This document shows, in pieces, positions 1 through 6,240 of a stretch of 6,240 nt of DNA. The stretch spans positions 1 to 6,240 of the forward strand of contig JAUIJQ010000212.1 in NCBI GenBank assembly GCA_030431165.1, in the 5' to 3' direction. The stretch's first letter is position 1. Each line of letters begins with the position of its first letter. The DNA is from Rhodothermia bacterium (GTDB taxonomy: Bacteria > Bacteroidota > Rhodothermia > Rhodothermales > JABDKH01). Both the position numbers and the translations under genes were made by a program. The notes under the pieces are model-generated. The model had not been told where the DNA came from, ran no database searches, and saw nothing but the letters and a program-made list of their open reading frames with translations.

Positions 1-1157
1 ACGGTATGCCCAAGGTGGACGTGGTGATCATCCCTGATAAAGGGATCGATGACATTGGCCCCGAGCGTTTCACGGGCACGACCGATCCGCTGGCTGAGCG
101 AACGGAATCCGCCAACGAACTGAAGTCACTTGAGATTCTGAACTCGTACAACATCTGGGACTACGGTGACTTCCGGTTTGTTTTCGAAGACCCGTTCCGA
201 ACAGGAGAGTATCGCCTCTATTCGCCGAGCGCCGAGGCTTTGTCGCAACGCGCGCTTCCGTGGAAGAACGACTACGTGATCTCTGCGCGTGAGACCGTGC
301 GCGAGACACCCGAGACGTTTGAGTACGTGGCGCCCGGTCGCCAGATCGAGCTGCCGTACCTCGTGAATGTGTTCAAGAGTGATGCTGACGGTGCTGATGT
401 CTACGTCCACTATGGTGTACCGATCACGCAATATGATCGGTCGGATGACATGCTGCAGGTCACCGCGCGCGAGGGCACTTTTGTCATCGGCAGTGACAGA
501 CAGATACAGGCCGAGCAGCGGCGAACGATCTACGGACTGCAGGTTGACCAGATACAGGATTTTGCTGAACAGTCGCTCTGGATCAATACCCAGAGGATGA
601 GATCGGGCCCCGGCAAGAAAGATGTCTCTGTTGAGCTGGAGTTGAGCGATGGAAACGCTGTTGCCGTCCAGCGCCGGAGTATCGACGTGCCCGACTTCTC
701 CGGCGACGCGCTCCGGATGAGCGATGTCGTTCTGGCATACGGGATCGAAGAGACGATGGACGGAAAGCCGCTCGGTGCCGGCGAATTTGTCCGTCGCGGG
801 CACTCGATACGGCCGGCGCCGTGGAGCGTCTTTTCGAAGCAACAGCCGATTTATCTCTATTTCGAGTTCTATAACCTGCGCCTGCAGGATGGGCAGTCAT
901 CCTACGAGATCGAGGGTCGGCTGGAGAAGAAAGACGAAGTCAGCGGCGTGCGACGACTGGTTCGTGGAATCTTTGGCGGCGACAATGCCAGCGTCTCCGT
1001 GCGTCAGCCCGGAAACGGTTCGAGCGCAGATGACGGACAGTACCTGATCATGGACGTCTCGGACGTTGAGCCGGGTCTGTACACGATCGTGGTGGTCGTT
1101 ACGGACTCCGCCACGGGCAGGTCGGTTGAGCGCTCCAAAGACCTCTTCCTGGAGTAA
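1..1157 (+). CDS. GWxTD domain-containing protein, C-terminal part (5' end cut by window edge)
   Basis: About 385 C-terminal residues are visible. The frame is open to the left edge: the codon before the ATG at position 6 is GGT, and the two bases before that (AC) fit TAC, so the text reads Y-G-M-P. This matches the conserved YGxPd segment that follows the GWxTD motif, so the ATG at 6 is internal (Met) and the GWxTD signature itself lies outside the window. Counting from that Met, residues 47-72 carry the domain's second conserved block (Y48-x-I-W-x-Y53, then F58-V-F60 and G67-E-Y69-x-L). The rest (about 110-383) alternates short hydrophobic and polar stretches like beta-sandwich modules, ending with an Ig-like stretch (Y-L-I-M-D then P-G-L-Y-T). 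Members are usually exported or envelope-associated, and their function is unknown. The N-terminal signal region cannot be seen. The gene converges with the M48 gene and leaves 34 bp between stop codons. Family call fairly sure; role unknown. Confidence 0.82.
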   Translation, partial: GMPKVDVVIIPDKGIDDIGPERFTGTTDPLAERTESANELKSLEILNSYNIWDYGDFRFVFEDPFRTGEYRLYSPSAEALSQRALPWKNDYVISARETVRETPETFEYVAPGRQIELPYLVNVFKSDADGADVYVHYGVPITQYDRSDDMLQVTAREGTFVIGSDRQIQAEQRRTIYGLQVDQIQDFAEQSLWINTQRMRSGPGKKDVSVELELSDGNAVAVQRRSIDVPDFSGDALRMSDVVLAYGIEETMDGKPLGAGEFVRRGHSIRPAPWSVFSKQQPIYLYFEFYNLRLQDGQSSYEIEGRLEKKDEVSGVRRLVRGIFGGDNASVSVRQPGNGSSADDGQYLIMDVSDVEPGLYTIVVVVTDSATGRSVERSKDLFLE

Positions 1158-1191
1158 GGGGCAGCGCGCATTATCCAGGAGCTGCGACGCC

Positions 1192-3114
1192 CTATGCTGT
1201 TGCGGCTGGAAGGAACGGCGGGAGTGGACAGCCCAGCGCGACGATCGCTACCCGCAGGAGCTCAGCCTCCTCAACGGTCACGTCAGCGTCCGCAAGAACA
1301 GAGTGTGCACAGGCGTCAACGATGCTCTGTTTTCTCCGCATAGGAAGGTGGGACAATGATGCGATTGCCCGGTCGATTTCGGATGCTGACGGATTGGGCA
1401 GTTGTCCGGACCTGACGGCCCGGCCTGTTTTGCGGAGTGCAGCCGCGTATGCTGAACTTGCCTGCCGTTCATCGTCGTGACCAATACGGGCGAGTCCGGC
1501 CAACAGCGTCTCGGTTGCGGCATTTGCCTCAGACTCGCCTACATGGCGAGCGCGGGCCGTGCGAAGTCCAAAGTGACGATCCATCCTATAGCGGACAATC
1601 GTTCGGATCGCGTACTCATGAAGAGAAAGATGGTCGTCGGCATCAATGACGATGTCCAATGCGTGCAGGAGTTGTTCGTATTGATTCTGTGACACAGCTC
1701 GCAGTGCCGGCATGGCGAGGTCTGCGACAGGCAGTCGGGCATGGCGGTCAACCAGCGTTACCTGCTGGTACGTCCGTATGATCTCCTGAATGACGGCCGG
1801 TTGGAGCTGACCATCCAAAAGAGCTAGCTGCTGCTCGCGCCGAGCGTCGTCGTCATCGAGAAGGAGAGCGAACAACACCGACACCGCACCAAACGGTGAT
1901 TTCAGCAGTGTCCGAATCGCAGCCGGGATTTCGATCTCCATGATGTCGTCATAGACCATGCGATCTGCATCGGTGGTCCCAACGCTGCCGACAACAGATG
2001 AAGGAGCAGCGACGACCCTGTCATCGGCTTCGATGCCGTCCTGCATGTCTGCTGAAAGCATTGACACAGGTGCCGTTGAGTGCGTGGTTGTCGCCTCGTC
2101 GATGGAACCATCAAACGAGGGGTCCAGTCTGCGAATCCGTTCCTGCAGGGGAGGATGGGTTGAAAGGAGTTTGCCGAAAAAGGCTGAGCGCATTCCATCC
2201 GCGAAGAAGAAGTGGCTCACTTCTTCCGCTGCCGGTGCCTCGATAACGGACCCCTCGGCATAGCCGGCGATGCGTTTTAGTGCTGACGCAAGCCCTTCCG
2301 GATTACGTGTAAACTGTACCGCAGAGGCGTCTGCAAGGTACTCGCGTTGTCTCGAGACGGCTTGCTTGATGAGTCGCCCGAAGAACACGCCGATGTAGCC
2401 CACGATCATCAATGCGAGTCCGATAGCCACAGCGGCGCCTGCGCCACCGCCGCGGTCGTTCGAACGCCCGATCCTGGCGTGTGCGCCGCCGCGCAACAGC
2501 AGGCGACCGGCTACGCTCAGAACCAGGATGCCGAAGAGGAGACCGGTGAGCCGCGTGTTGAGCCGGACGTCGCGATTCAGGATGTGACTGAACTCGTGCG
2601 CGATGACTCCTTGAAGTTCGTCGCGCGTAAACTGCTCGAGCGCGCCGCGCGTCACCGCAACCGCAGCATCTTCAACGCCGTGGCCTGCCGCGAACGCGTT
2701 GATGCCCTGCTCACCGTCGAGCACATAGATAAGCGGCACCGGCGTGCCCGATGCAATTGCCATTTCAGAGACGACGTTTACGAGGCGCTGTTCGTCGGGA
2801 TCATCCGACATCTCGTTGACGAGCCGTCCGCCCAGCATCTCGGCTACGGCGCCACCGCCGCGCCGCAGCGACAACATCTTGGTGCCACTGGCGCCGCCGA
2901 TCAGTGCCACGACTGCGAAGCCGACGCCGGCAAACAGGGGCCAGGAGAAATCGATCGCTTCAGCCCCTGCACGGCCGTCGCCGCCACTTACTGACAATAC
3001 CGCAAATACCGCTACGTTGGCGACGAGAACAACGAGCACAACCGCGACGACAAAGAGGAGGACGAGCAGGCCCGTCCGTCGCCGGGCCCAGTCCTGGTGC
3101 TCGAAGAAGTTCAT
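1192..3114 (-). CDS. HtpX-like M48 family zinc metallopeptidase with C-terminal TerB-like extension
   Basis: This is a 640-residue integral membrane protease. Hydrophobic segments lie near residues 15-43, 57-75, 189-207 and 226-246. The zinc site is complete: H173-E-F-S-H177 supplies two histidines and the catalytic E174, and E258 in R-E-Y-L-A-D is the third ligand. Further M48 signatures are the N139-A-F-A segment before the active site and S318-T-H-P-P near residue 320, which closes the peptidase domain. Classical HtpX is about 290 residues, so some 300 are extra. After an Ala/Ser/Asp-rich linker (about 335-385) comes a helical, acidic region. It includes a D491-A-D-D-H-L-S-L-H-E500 stretch and a final block (about 592-635) with A-D-A-D-V-T-V-E-E-A-E-L-L-R and C-P-L-P-P, resembling TerB-like domains. 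The ATG at 3114 directly precedes a charged N-terminus and the first membrane segment. No strong Shine-Dalgarno is visible, which suits translation coupled to lemA 30 bp upstream. Likely role: turnover of membrane or misfolded proteins; substrate unknown. Confidence 0.92.
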   Translation of the reverse strand: MNFFEHQDWARRRTGLLVLLFVVAVVLVVLVANVAVFAVLSVSGGDGRAGAEAIDFSWPLFAGVGFAVVALIGGASGTKMLSLRRGGGAVAEMLGGRLVNEMSDDPDEQRLVNVVSEMAIASGTPVPLIYVLDGEQGINAFAAGHGVEDAAVAVTRGALEQFTRDELQGVIAHEFSHILNRDVRLNTRLTGLLFGILVLSVAGRLLLRGGAHARIGRSNDRGGGAGAAVAIGLALMIVGYIGVFFGRLIKQAVSRQREYLADASAVQFTRNPEGLASALKRIAGYAEGSVIEAPAAEEVSHFFFADGMRSAFFGKLLSTHPPLQERIRRLDPSFDGSIDEATTTHSTAPVSMLSADMQDGIEADDRVVAAPSSVVGSVGTTDADRMVYDDIMEIEIPAAIRTLLKSPFGAVSVLFALLLDDDDARREQQLALLDGQLQPAVIQEIIRTYQQVTLVDRHARLPVADLAMPALRAVSQNQYEQLLHALDIVIDADDHLSLHEYAIRTIVRYRMDRHFGLRTARARHVGESEANAATETLLAGLARIGHDDERQASSAYAAALRKTGRAVRSGQLPNPSASEIDRAIASLSHLPMRRKQSIVDACAHSVLADADVTVEEAELLRVAIVALGCPLPPFLPAATA

Positions 3115-3144
3115 CGACCGGTACGAATTGAGTCGTCAGAGGTC

Positions 3145-3732
3145 CTAGTTGAAGGAGACCTCGGGTACGTCGCGTTCTTCGAACGATTCGACCTCGAACA
3201 ATTCAGCGGCGCCAAAGCCCATTGGGCCTGCAAAGACGACGGCCGGGAAGGACTCGCGCGCAGTGTTGTACTGGGTCACGGAGTCGTTGTATGCCTGTCT
3301 TGCGAACGCGACGCGATTTTCGGTTGAGCGCAGCTCCTCCATCAGCTGGTTCATGGTCGTATTCGACTTCAAGTCGGGATACGCTTCAGCGAGAGCGAAG
3401 AGGCGCCCAAGAACACCGGTCAGCGCACCTTCTGCGCTTGCGAGCTGGTGCATGGCGGCAGGGTCTCCCGGGTTCTGAGAGGCTGCGGCATTCGCGTTCT
3501 GAGCCGCATTTCTTGCGCTGATGACCTCTTGAAGCGTTTCGCGCTCATGCTTCAAGTAGCCTTTCGCCGTCTCAACGAGATTCGGTATCAGGTCGTAACG
3601 CCGCTTGAGTTGGACGTCAATCTGCGAAAAGGCATTCTTGTACCGGTTTCGGAGTGAGATCAGCTTGTTGTACAAGCCAACGGCAACAACGACAATGACG
3701 GCCAGGATGCCGAGAGCGATCAGAATTCCCAT
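3145..3732 (-). CDS. lemA: LemA family membrane protein
   Basis: This is a 195-residue protein, the usual LemA length. A single hydrophobic segment at residues 3-20 follows the start Met directly and serves as an uncleaved anchor. The rest is predicted helical. It carries the family core R-R-Y-D-L-I-P-N-L-V-E-T-A-K-G-Y near residues 44-60, and the Y-P-D-L-K-S-N segment near 118-124. Further on come the T-E-N-R-V-A-F-A-R block and a C-terminal N-T-A-R-E-S-F-P stretch followed by a G-F-rich tail. The helical part is expected to form a long bundle, and its side of the membrane cannot be decided from sequence. An AGGGG ribosome site 6 nt upstream supports the ATG at 3732. The M48 peptidase gene follows after 30 bp on the same strand, so the two are very likely one operon. 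LemA next to an M48/HtpX-type peptidase is a recurrent pairing, and a partnership in membrane protein quality control is an inference from that. Molecular function is not established. Confidence 0.95.
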   Translation of the reverse strand: MGILIALGILAVIVVVAVGLYNKLISLRNRYKNAFSQIDVQLKRRYDLIPNLVETAKGYLKHERETLQEVISARNAAQNANAAASQNPGDPAAMHQLASAEGALTGVLGRLFALAEAYPDLKSNTTMNQLMEELRSTENRVAFARQAYNDSVTQYNTARESFPAVVFAGPMGFGAAELFEVESFEERDVPEVSFN

Positions 3733-3738
3733 CGAAAG

Positions 3739-3743
3739 CCCCT
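3739..3743 (-). promoter_or_regulatory. Ribosome binding site of lemA
   Basis: On the - strand the sequence reads AGGGG, then six bases, then the ATG of lemA at 3732. It is a reasonable Shine-Dalgarno match at normal spacing and supports that start. By contrast, the M48 gene downstream has no comparable purine tract before its ATG. Confidence 0.6.
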
Positions 3744-3768
3744 ATTTGGTGCGACTGGATTCCTTGTG

Positions 3769-3820
3769 ACGCCGAACAGGCACGCAAGGTTGCGTTCTTC
3801 CAAAAATCCCGGCTCGGCGT
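3769..3820 (-). repeat. Nested inverted repeats in the ftsK-lemA spacer
   Basis: The 97-bp spacer between ftsK and lemA contains two nested inverted repeats. The outer pair has 9-base arms at 3812-3820 and 3769-3777: read on the - strand, ACGCCGAGC and GTTCGGCGT, which pair fully if one G-U is allowed. Inside lies a near-perfect palindrome at 3782-3795, ACGCAA-CC-TTGCGT on the - strand. In an ftsK-lemA transcript these could fold into a two-stem structure; as DNA the inner palindrome could be an operator. No T-run follows the outer stem in the lemA direction, so it is not a typical intrinsic terminator, although a TTTTT run lies inside the loop. The arms are visible in the sequence. Any role is inference. 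Confidence 0.4.
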
Positions 3821-3832
3821 TTGGGTACCCAG

Positions 3833-6240
3833 CTAGGATGACAGCAGCGCGTCCAGTTCCATTTCGTCAGGGACGAGCACCTGACGTGCCTTCGAGCCTT
3901 CAAACGGACCGACGATGCCTGCGTCTTCGAGCTGGTCAACTATGCGTGCGGCGCGCGAATACCCAACCGAGAGCTTGCGCTGCAGCAGTGAGACAGAACC
4001 CTGTTGGCTACGTACGATTACGCGGGCAGCTTCGTCGAACAGATCGTCACGGTCGCTGGCGGCCAAGGAGCCCGTAGCCCCGCTTTCGGCAGGATCTTCG
4101 ACCAGGGGCAGACGATACGGGCCCGGCCCGACTTGATCGCCGATGAAATCCGTCAGCCGATCAACTTCATCATCAGCGACGTACGGTCCCTGCAGTCGCA
4201 CGATGCTGGAGCCAAGCATGTAAAGGAGATCACCGTTACCGACGAGACCCTGTGCACCGTTCTGATCCAGGATCGTGCGCGAGTCGATTTTTGACGCGAC
4301 CTGGTAAGCCACGCGAGCAGGGAAGTTGGCCTTGATCAGGCCCGTGATCACGTCAACCGATGGGCGCTGTGTTGCGAGGATCAGGTGGATGCCGACTGCA
4401 CGGGCCATCTGGGCAAGGCGTGCAATTGGGCCCTCGATCTCTTTGCCCGCCGTCATCATGAGGTCGGCGAGTTCGTCGACAACAACTACGATGTAGGGAA
4501 GGTGGCGGTGTCCGTTGTCGGCGGAGAGCCGCCCGGATGCGAAACGTTTGTTGTATTCGATGATGCTGCGTACCTGTGCCGACGACAACAGGTCGTATCG
4601 CTCTTCCATCTCGCGTTCGCAGGACCTCAGCGTCACGAGTGCCTGCGTAACATCGGTAATGATCGGATCCTCCGCGTCCTCCGGCATCGCGATATAGTGA
4701 TCCATAATTCGTGTGTACTGCTGCAGTTCGATCTTCTTCGGATCGATCATGACGAACTTGAGGTTCGACGGATGACAGGCATACAGCAGGCCGGTAATGC
4801 ACGAATTGAGTCCGACTGATTTCCCTGAGCCTGTGGCACCGGCGATAAGCAAGTGCGGCATTTTGGTGAGGTCGGGAATAAATACTTCGCCCTCGATCGA
4901 CTTCCCGAGGATCAGCGGAAGCTGCATCTTGGACTTCGCAAATCGTGTCGTGCCGATGAGATCGCGAATGCGCACAAATTCGCGTTTCCGGTTGGGAATC
5001 TCGACGCCAATTGCCGACTTACCGGGTATCGGCGCAATCATCCGGATACCACGCGCCGCCATGGCCATGGCCAGGTCGTCTTCGAGCGAGGTGATCTTAC
5101 TGATCTTCACGCCCGGCGCAGGGGTCAACTCGTACAGCGTGACCGTCGGGCCGACGATGGCATTGATGTCAGTTATTTCAATATTGTAGACGGCGAGCTT
5201 GTCGAGGAGGACCTGCTTGTTCTCCTCCAGCTCGTCGTAGTCGATGCGCACGCCATCGGTGTCGGGCTCGTCAAGAAGATCGAGATCCGGCATTTCGAAT
5301 TTCCGGTCCTCGTCGAGGACTACCTCTTCTTTGCGTTCGACATGGTCGGCGCGCTCTTCTTCGATCCGTTCGACAACGGTGATTGTTGGTCCGTCACCCG
5401 GCGGCCCCATGGCACCATCTCCGGCGGCAGGGGCGGGGGCTTCGGCCTCAGCAACAACAGCAGCCGCTTTGCGCTCGGAGCGCCGACGTTGACGCTCGCG
5501 CTCCCGGCGCGCCGCGGCTTCCGCGTTACTTATCACAGGAGTCTCGGAGGCCGTCGCTCCACCGGCCGTTGCTTCATCGGCCCTTGCATCGGCCGTCGCG
5601 GACTGTTGGCGCTTCGCCCGACGTGTTTTTTTCTTTTCACGTGACTGCTCACGCCCTTCAGCCAGTTCGCTCTGCCGCTCTTCTCGTCGCGCAAGGCGTA
5701 CCTCTTTTGAGTCGGTACGCCACGCGACAAATCTGTCTTTTGCGCCCGCGAGAAAGGCCTCGAGGCGGTCGATCGAGCGCTGGATGTCGTGGTCAATAAG
5801 TAGGAGCGAAACGACGGCAATCGCCGCGACGAGCAGAGCCAGAGAGCCCGCGACGCCGAAGACGCTCCGCATCCATCCGGCTGTGCCCACACCCCAGAGC
5901 CCCGAAAGCGTTGTTGCGTCAAAGCCGGTGCTCATTCCGATCCATCCGAAGACGGTTGCCAACGCCATGGCACCACACACCAGCAGAACGGCGATCAGCG
6001 GCAGGTATGCCGTTGACTTGTGTCGAAACAGAACGTAACCCCAGATAACGGGGAGGACCGCGAACACTAGCGAGAAGTAACCGATCATCCCGGTGACGAG
6101 CAGACGGCTAAGCCACGCCCCTACGAGGCCGAGCGCGTTGACGGCCCGGTTGTTTCCCGGGTTCAGCGCCTCAGAGAGGGAGAACCGATCCGCCAGATAG
6201 TCATCGGCGGGACTGTACGTAACAATCGCGAGGGCCAGCA
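3833..6240 (-). CDS. ftsK: DNA translocase FtsK (5' end cut by window edge)
   Basis: FtsK is the hexameric ATP-driven motor that anchors at the division septum, pumps the chromosome termini apart and activates XerCD at dif. The gene enters from the right edge. The frame stays open above the ATG at 6088 and encodes about 50 more residues, including a T-Y-S-P-A-D-D stretch and G-L-V-G-A-W, typical of the FtsK N-terminal membrane domain, so that ATG is internal. Numbering from that Met: membrane segments follow to about residue 100. A charged, Arg/Lys/Glu- then Ala-rich linker spans about 110-250. The alpha/beta motor follows, with Walker A G417-A-T-G-S-G-K423-S and Walker B V-V-V-D538-E539-L-A-D-L, then A-T-Q-R-P-S-V-D-V-I-T-G and D-Q-N-G-A-Q-G-L. 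The last 70 residues (from about 681) form the winged-helix gamma domain that reads KOPS-like sites (Q-Q-G-S-V-S-L-L-Q-R-K and G-Y-S-R-A-A-R). Only the first residues are missing; the motor looks intact. Confidence 0.97.
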   Translation of the reverse strand, partial: LALAIVTYSPADDYLADRFSLSEALNPGNNRAVNALGLVGAWLSRLLVTGMIGYFSLVFAVLPVIWGYVLFRHKSTAYLPLIAVLLVCGAMALATVFGWIGMSTGFDATTLSGLWGVGTAGWMRSVFGVAGSLALLVAAIAVVSLLLIDHDIQRSIDRLEAFLAGAKDRFVAWRTDSKEVRLARREERQSELAEGREQSREKKKTRRAKRQQSATADARADEATAGGATASETPVISNAEAAARRERERQRRRSERKAAAVVAEAEAPAPAAGDGAMGPPGDGPTITVVERIEEERADHVERKEEVVLDEDRKFEMPDLDLLDEPDTDGVRIDYDELEENKQVLLDKLAVYNIEITDINAIVGPTVTLYELTPAPGVKISKITSLEDDLAMAMAARGIRMIAPIPGKSAIGVEIPNRKREFVRIRDLIGTTRFAKSKMQLPLILGKSIEGEVFIPDLTKMPHLLIAGATGSGKSVGLNSCITGLLYACHPSNLKFVMIDPKKIELQQYTRIMDHYIAMPEDAEDPIITDVTQALVTLRSCEREMEERYDLLSSAQVRSIIEYNKRFASGRLSADNGHRHLPYIVVVVDELADLMMTAGKEIEGPIARLAQMARAVGIHLILATQRPSVDVITGLIKANFPARVAYQVASKIDSRTILDQNGAQGLVGNGDLLYMLGSSIVRLQGPYVADDEVDRLTDFIGDQVGPGPYRLPLVEDPAESGATGSLAASDRDDLFDEAARVIVRSQQGSVSLLQRKLSVGYSRAARIVDQLEDAGIVGPFEGSKARQVLVPDEMELDALLSS

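Noticed and set aside
126..842. A 238-codon open frame on the - strand
   Set aside because: It is antisense to the GWxTD gene, which carries conserved family motifs over the same bases. Its translation lacks domain features.
1161..1185. Possible terminator hairpin between the convergent genes (GCAGC and GCTGC)
   Set aside because: The stem is only 5 bp with a 15-base loop, and no T-run follows on either strand.
2347..2994. A 215-codon open frame on the + strand
   Set aside because: It is antisense to the M48 peptidase catalytic domain. It has no ribosome site I can see and no recognisable motif, so it is a shadow of the real gene.
3799..3830. Possible intrinsic terminator of ftsK: the GGGTACCC palindrome then a TTTTT run on the - strand
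   Set aside because: The palindrome leaves no room for a loop and is about 15 bases from the T-run. No stable stem directly precedes the Ts.
4853..5644. A 263-codon open frame on the + strand
   Set aside because: It lies wholly antisense to ftsK, whose protein is clearly recognisable there. Long antisense frames are expected in GC-rich coding DNA, and its translation resembles no family I know.

Overview
The window looks like ordinary chromosomal sequence from a moderately GC-rich bacterium (roughly 55-60 % G+C by eye). The best guess is the Rhodothermota/Bacteroidota neighbourhood. The main reason is a GWxTD-domain protein at the left end, a family I associate mostly with Bacteroidota-Rhodothermota and related lineages. 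The FtsK and LemA/M48 genes are too widespread to narrow this down, so the taxonomic call is an inference.

Layout: four protein genes fill the window almost completely. On the + strand, positions 1-1157 hold the C-terminal part of a GWxTD-domain protein, cut by the left edge. Everything else is on the - strand and reads right to left. First comes a nearly complete ftsK DNA translocase gene (3833-6240, cut at its 5' end by the right edge). A spacer of about 100 bp follows, then lemA (3145-3732), then 30 bp later a large HtpX-like M48 metallopeptidase with a C-terminal TerB-like extension (1192-3114). The M48 gene and the GWxTD gene converge with only 34 bp between their stop codons. There is no gene-free stretch longer than 100 bp, and I see no RNA gene, insertion sequence, CRISPR array or prophage signature.

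How the genes relate: lemA and the M48 peptidase form a recognisable two-gene cassette of membrane proteins found together in many bacteria, probably acting at the inner membrane in protein quality control or turnover. FtsK is the septum-anchored motor that clears chromosome termini at division. It probably sits upstream by chromosomal position and not through a shared function, although read-through from ftsK into lemA is possible. The ftsK-lemA spacer holds nested inverted repeats that could form RNA structure or bind a regulator.

I found no convincing undescribed system. The most worthwhile leads are the TerB-like extension on the M48 peptidase next to lemA, and the structured ftsK-lemA spacer.
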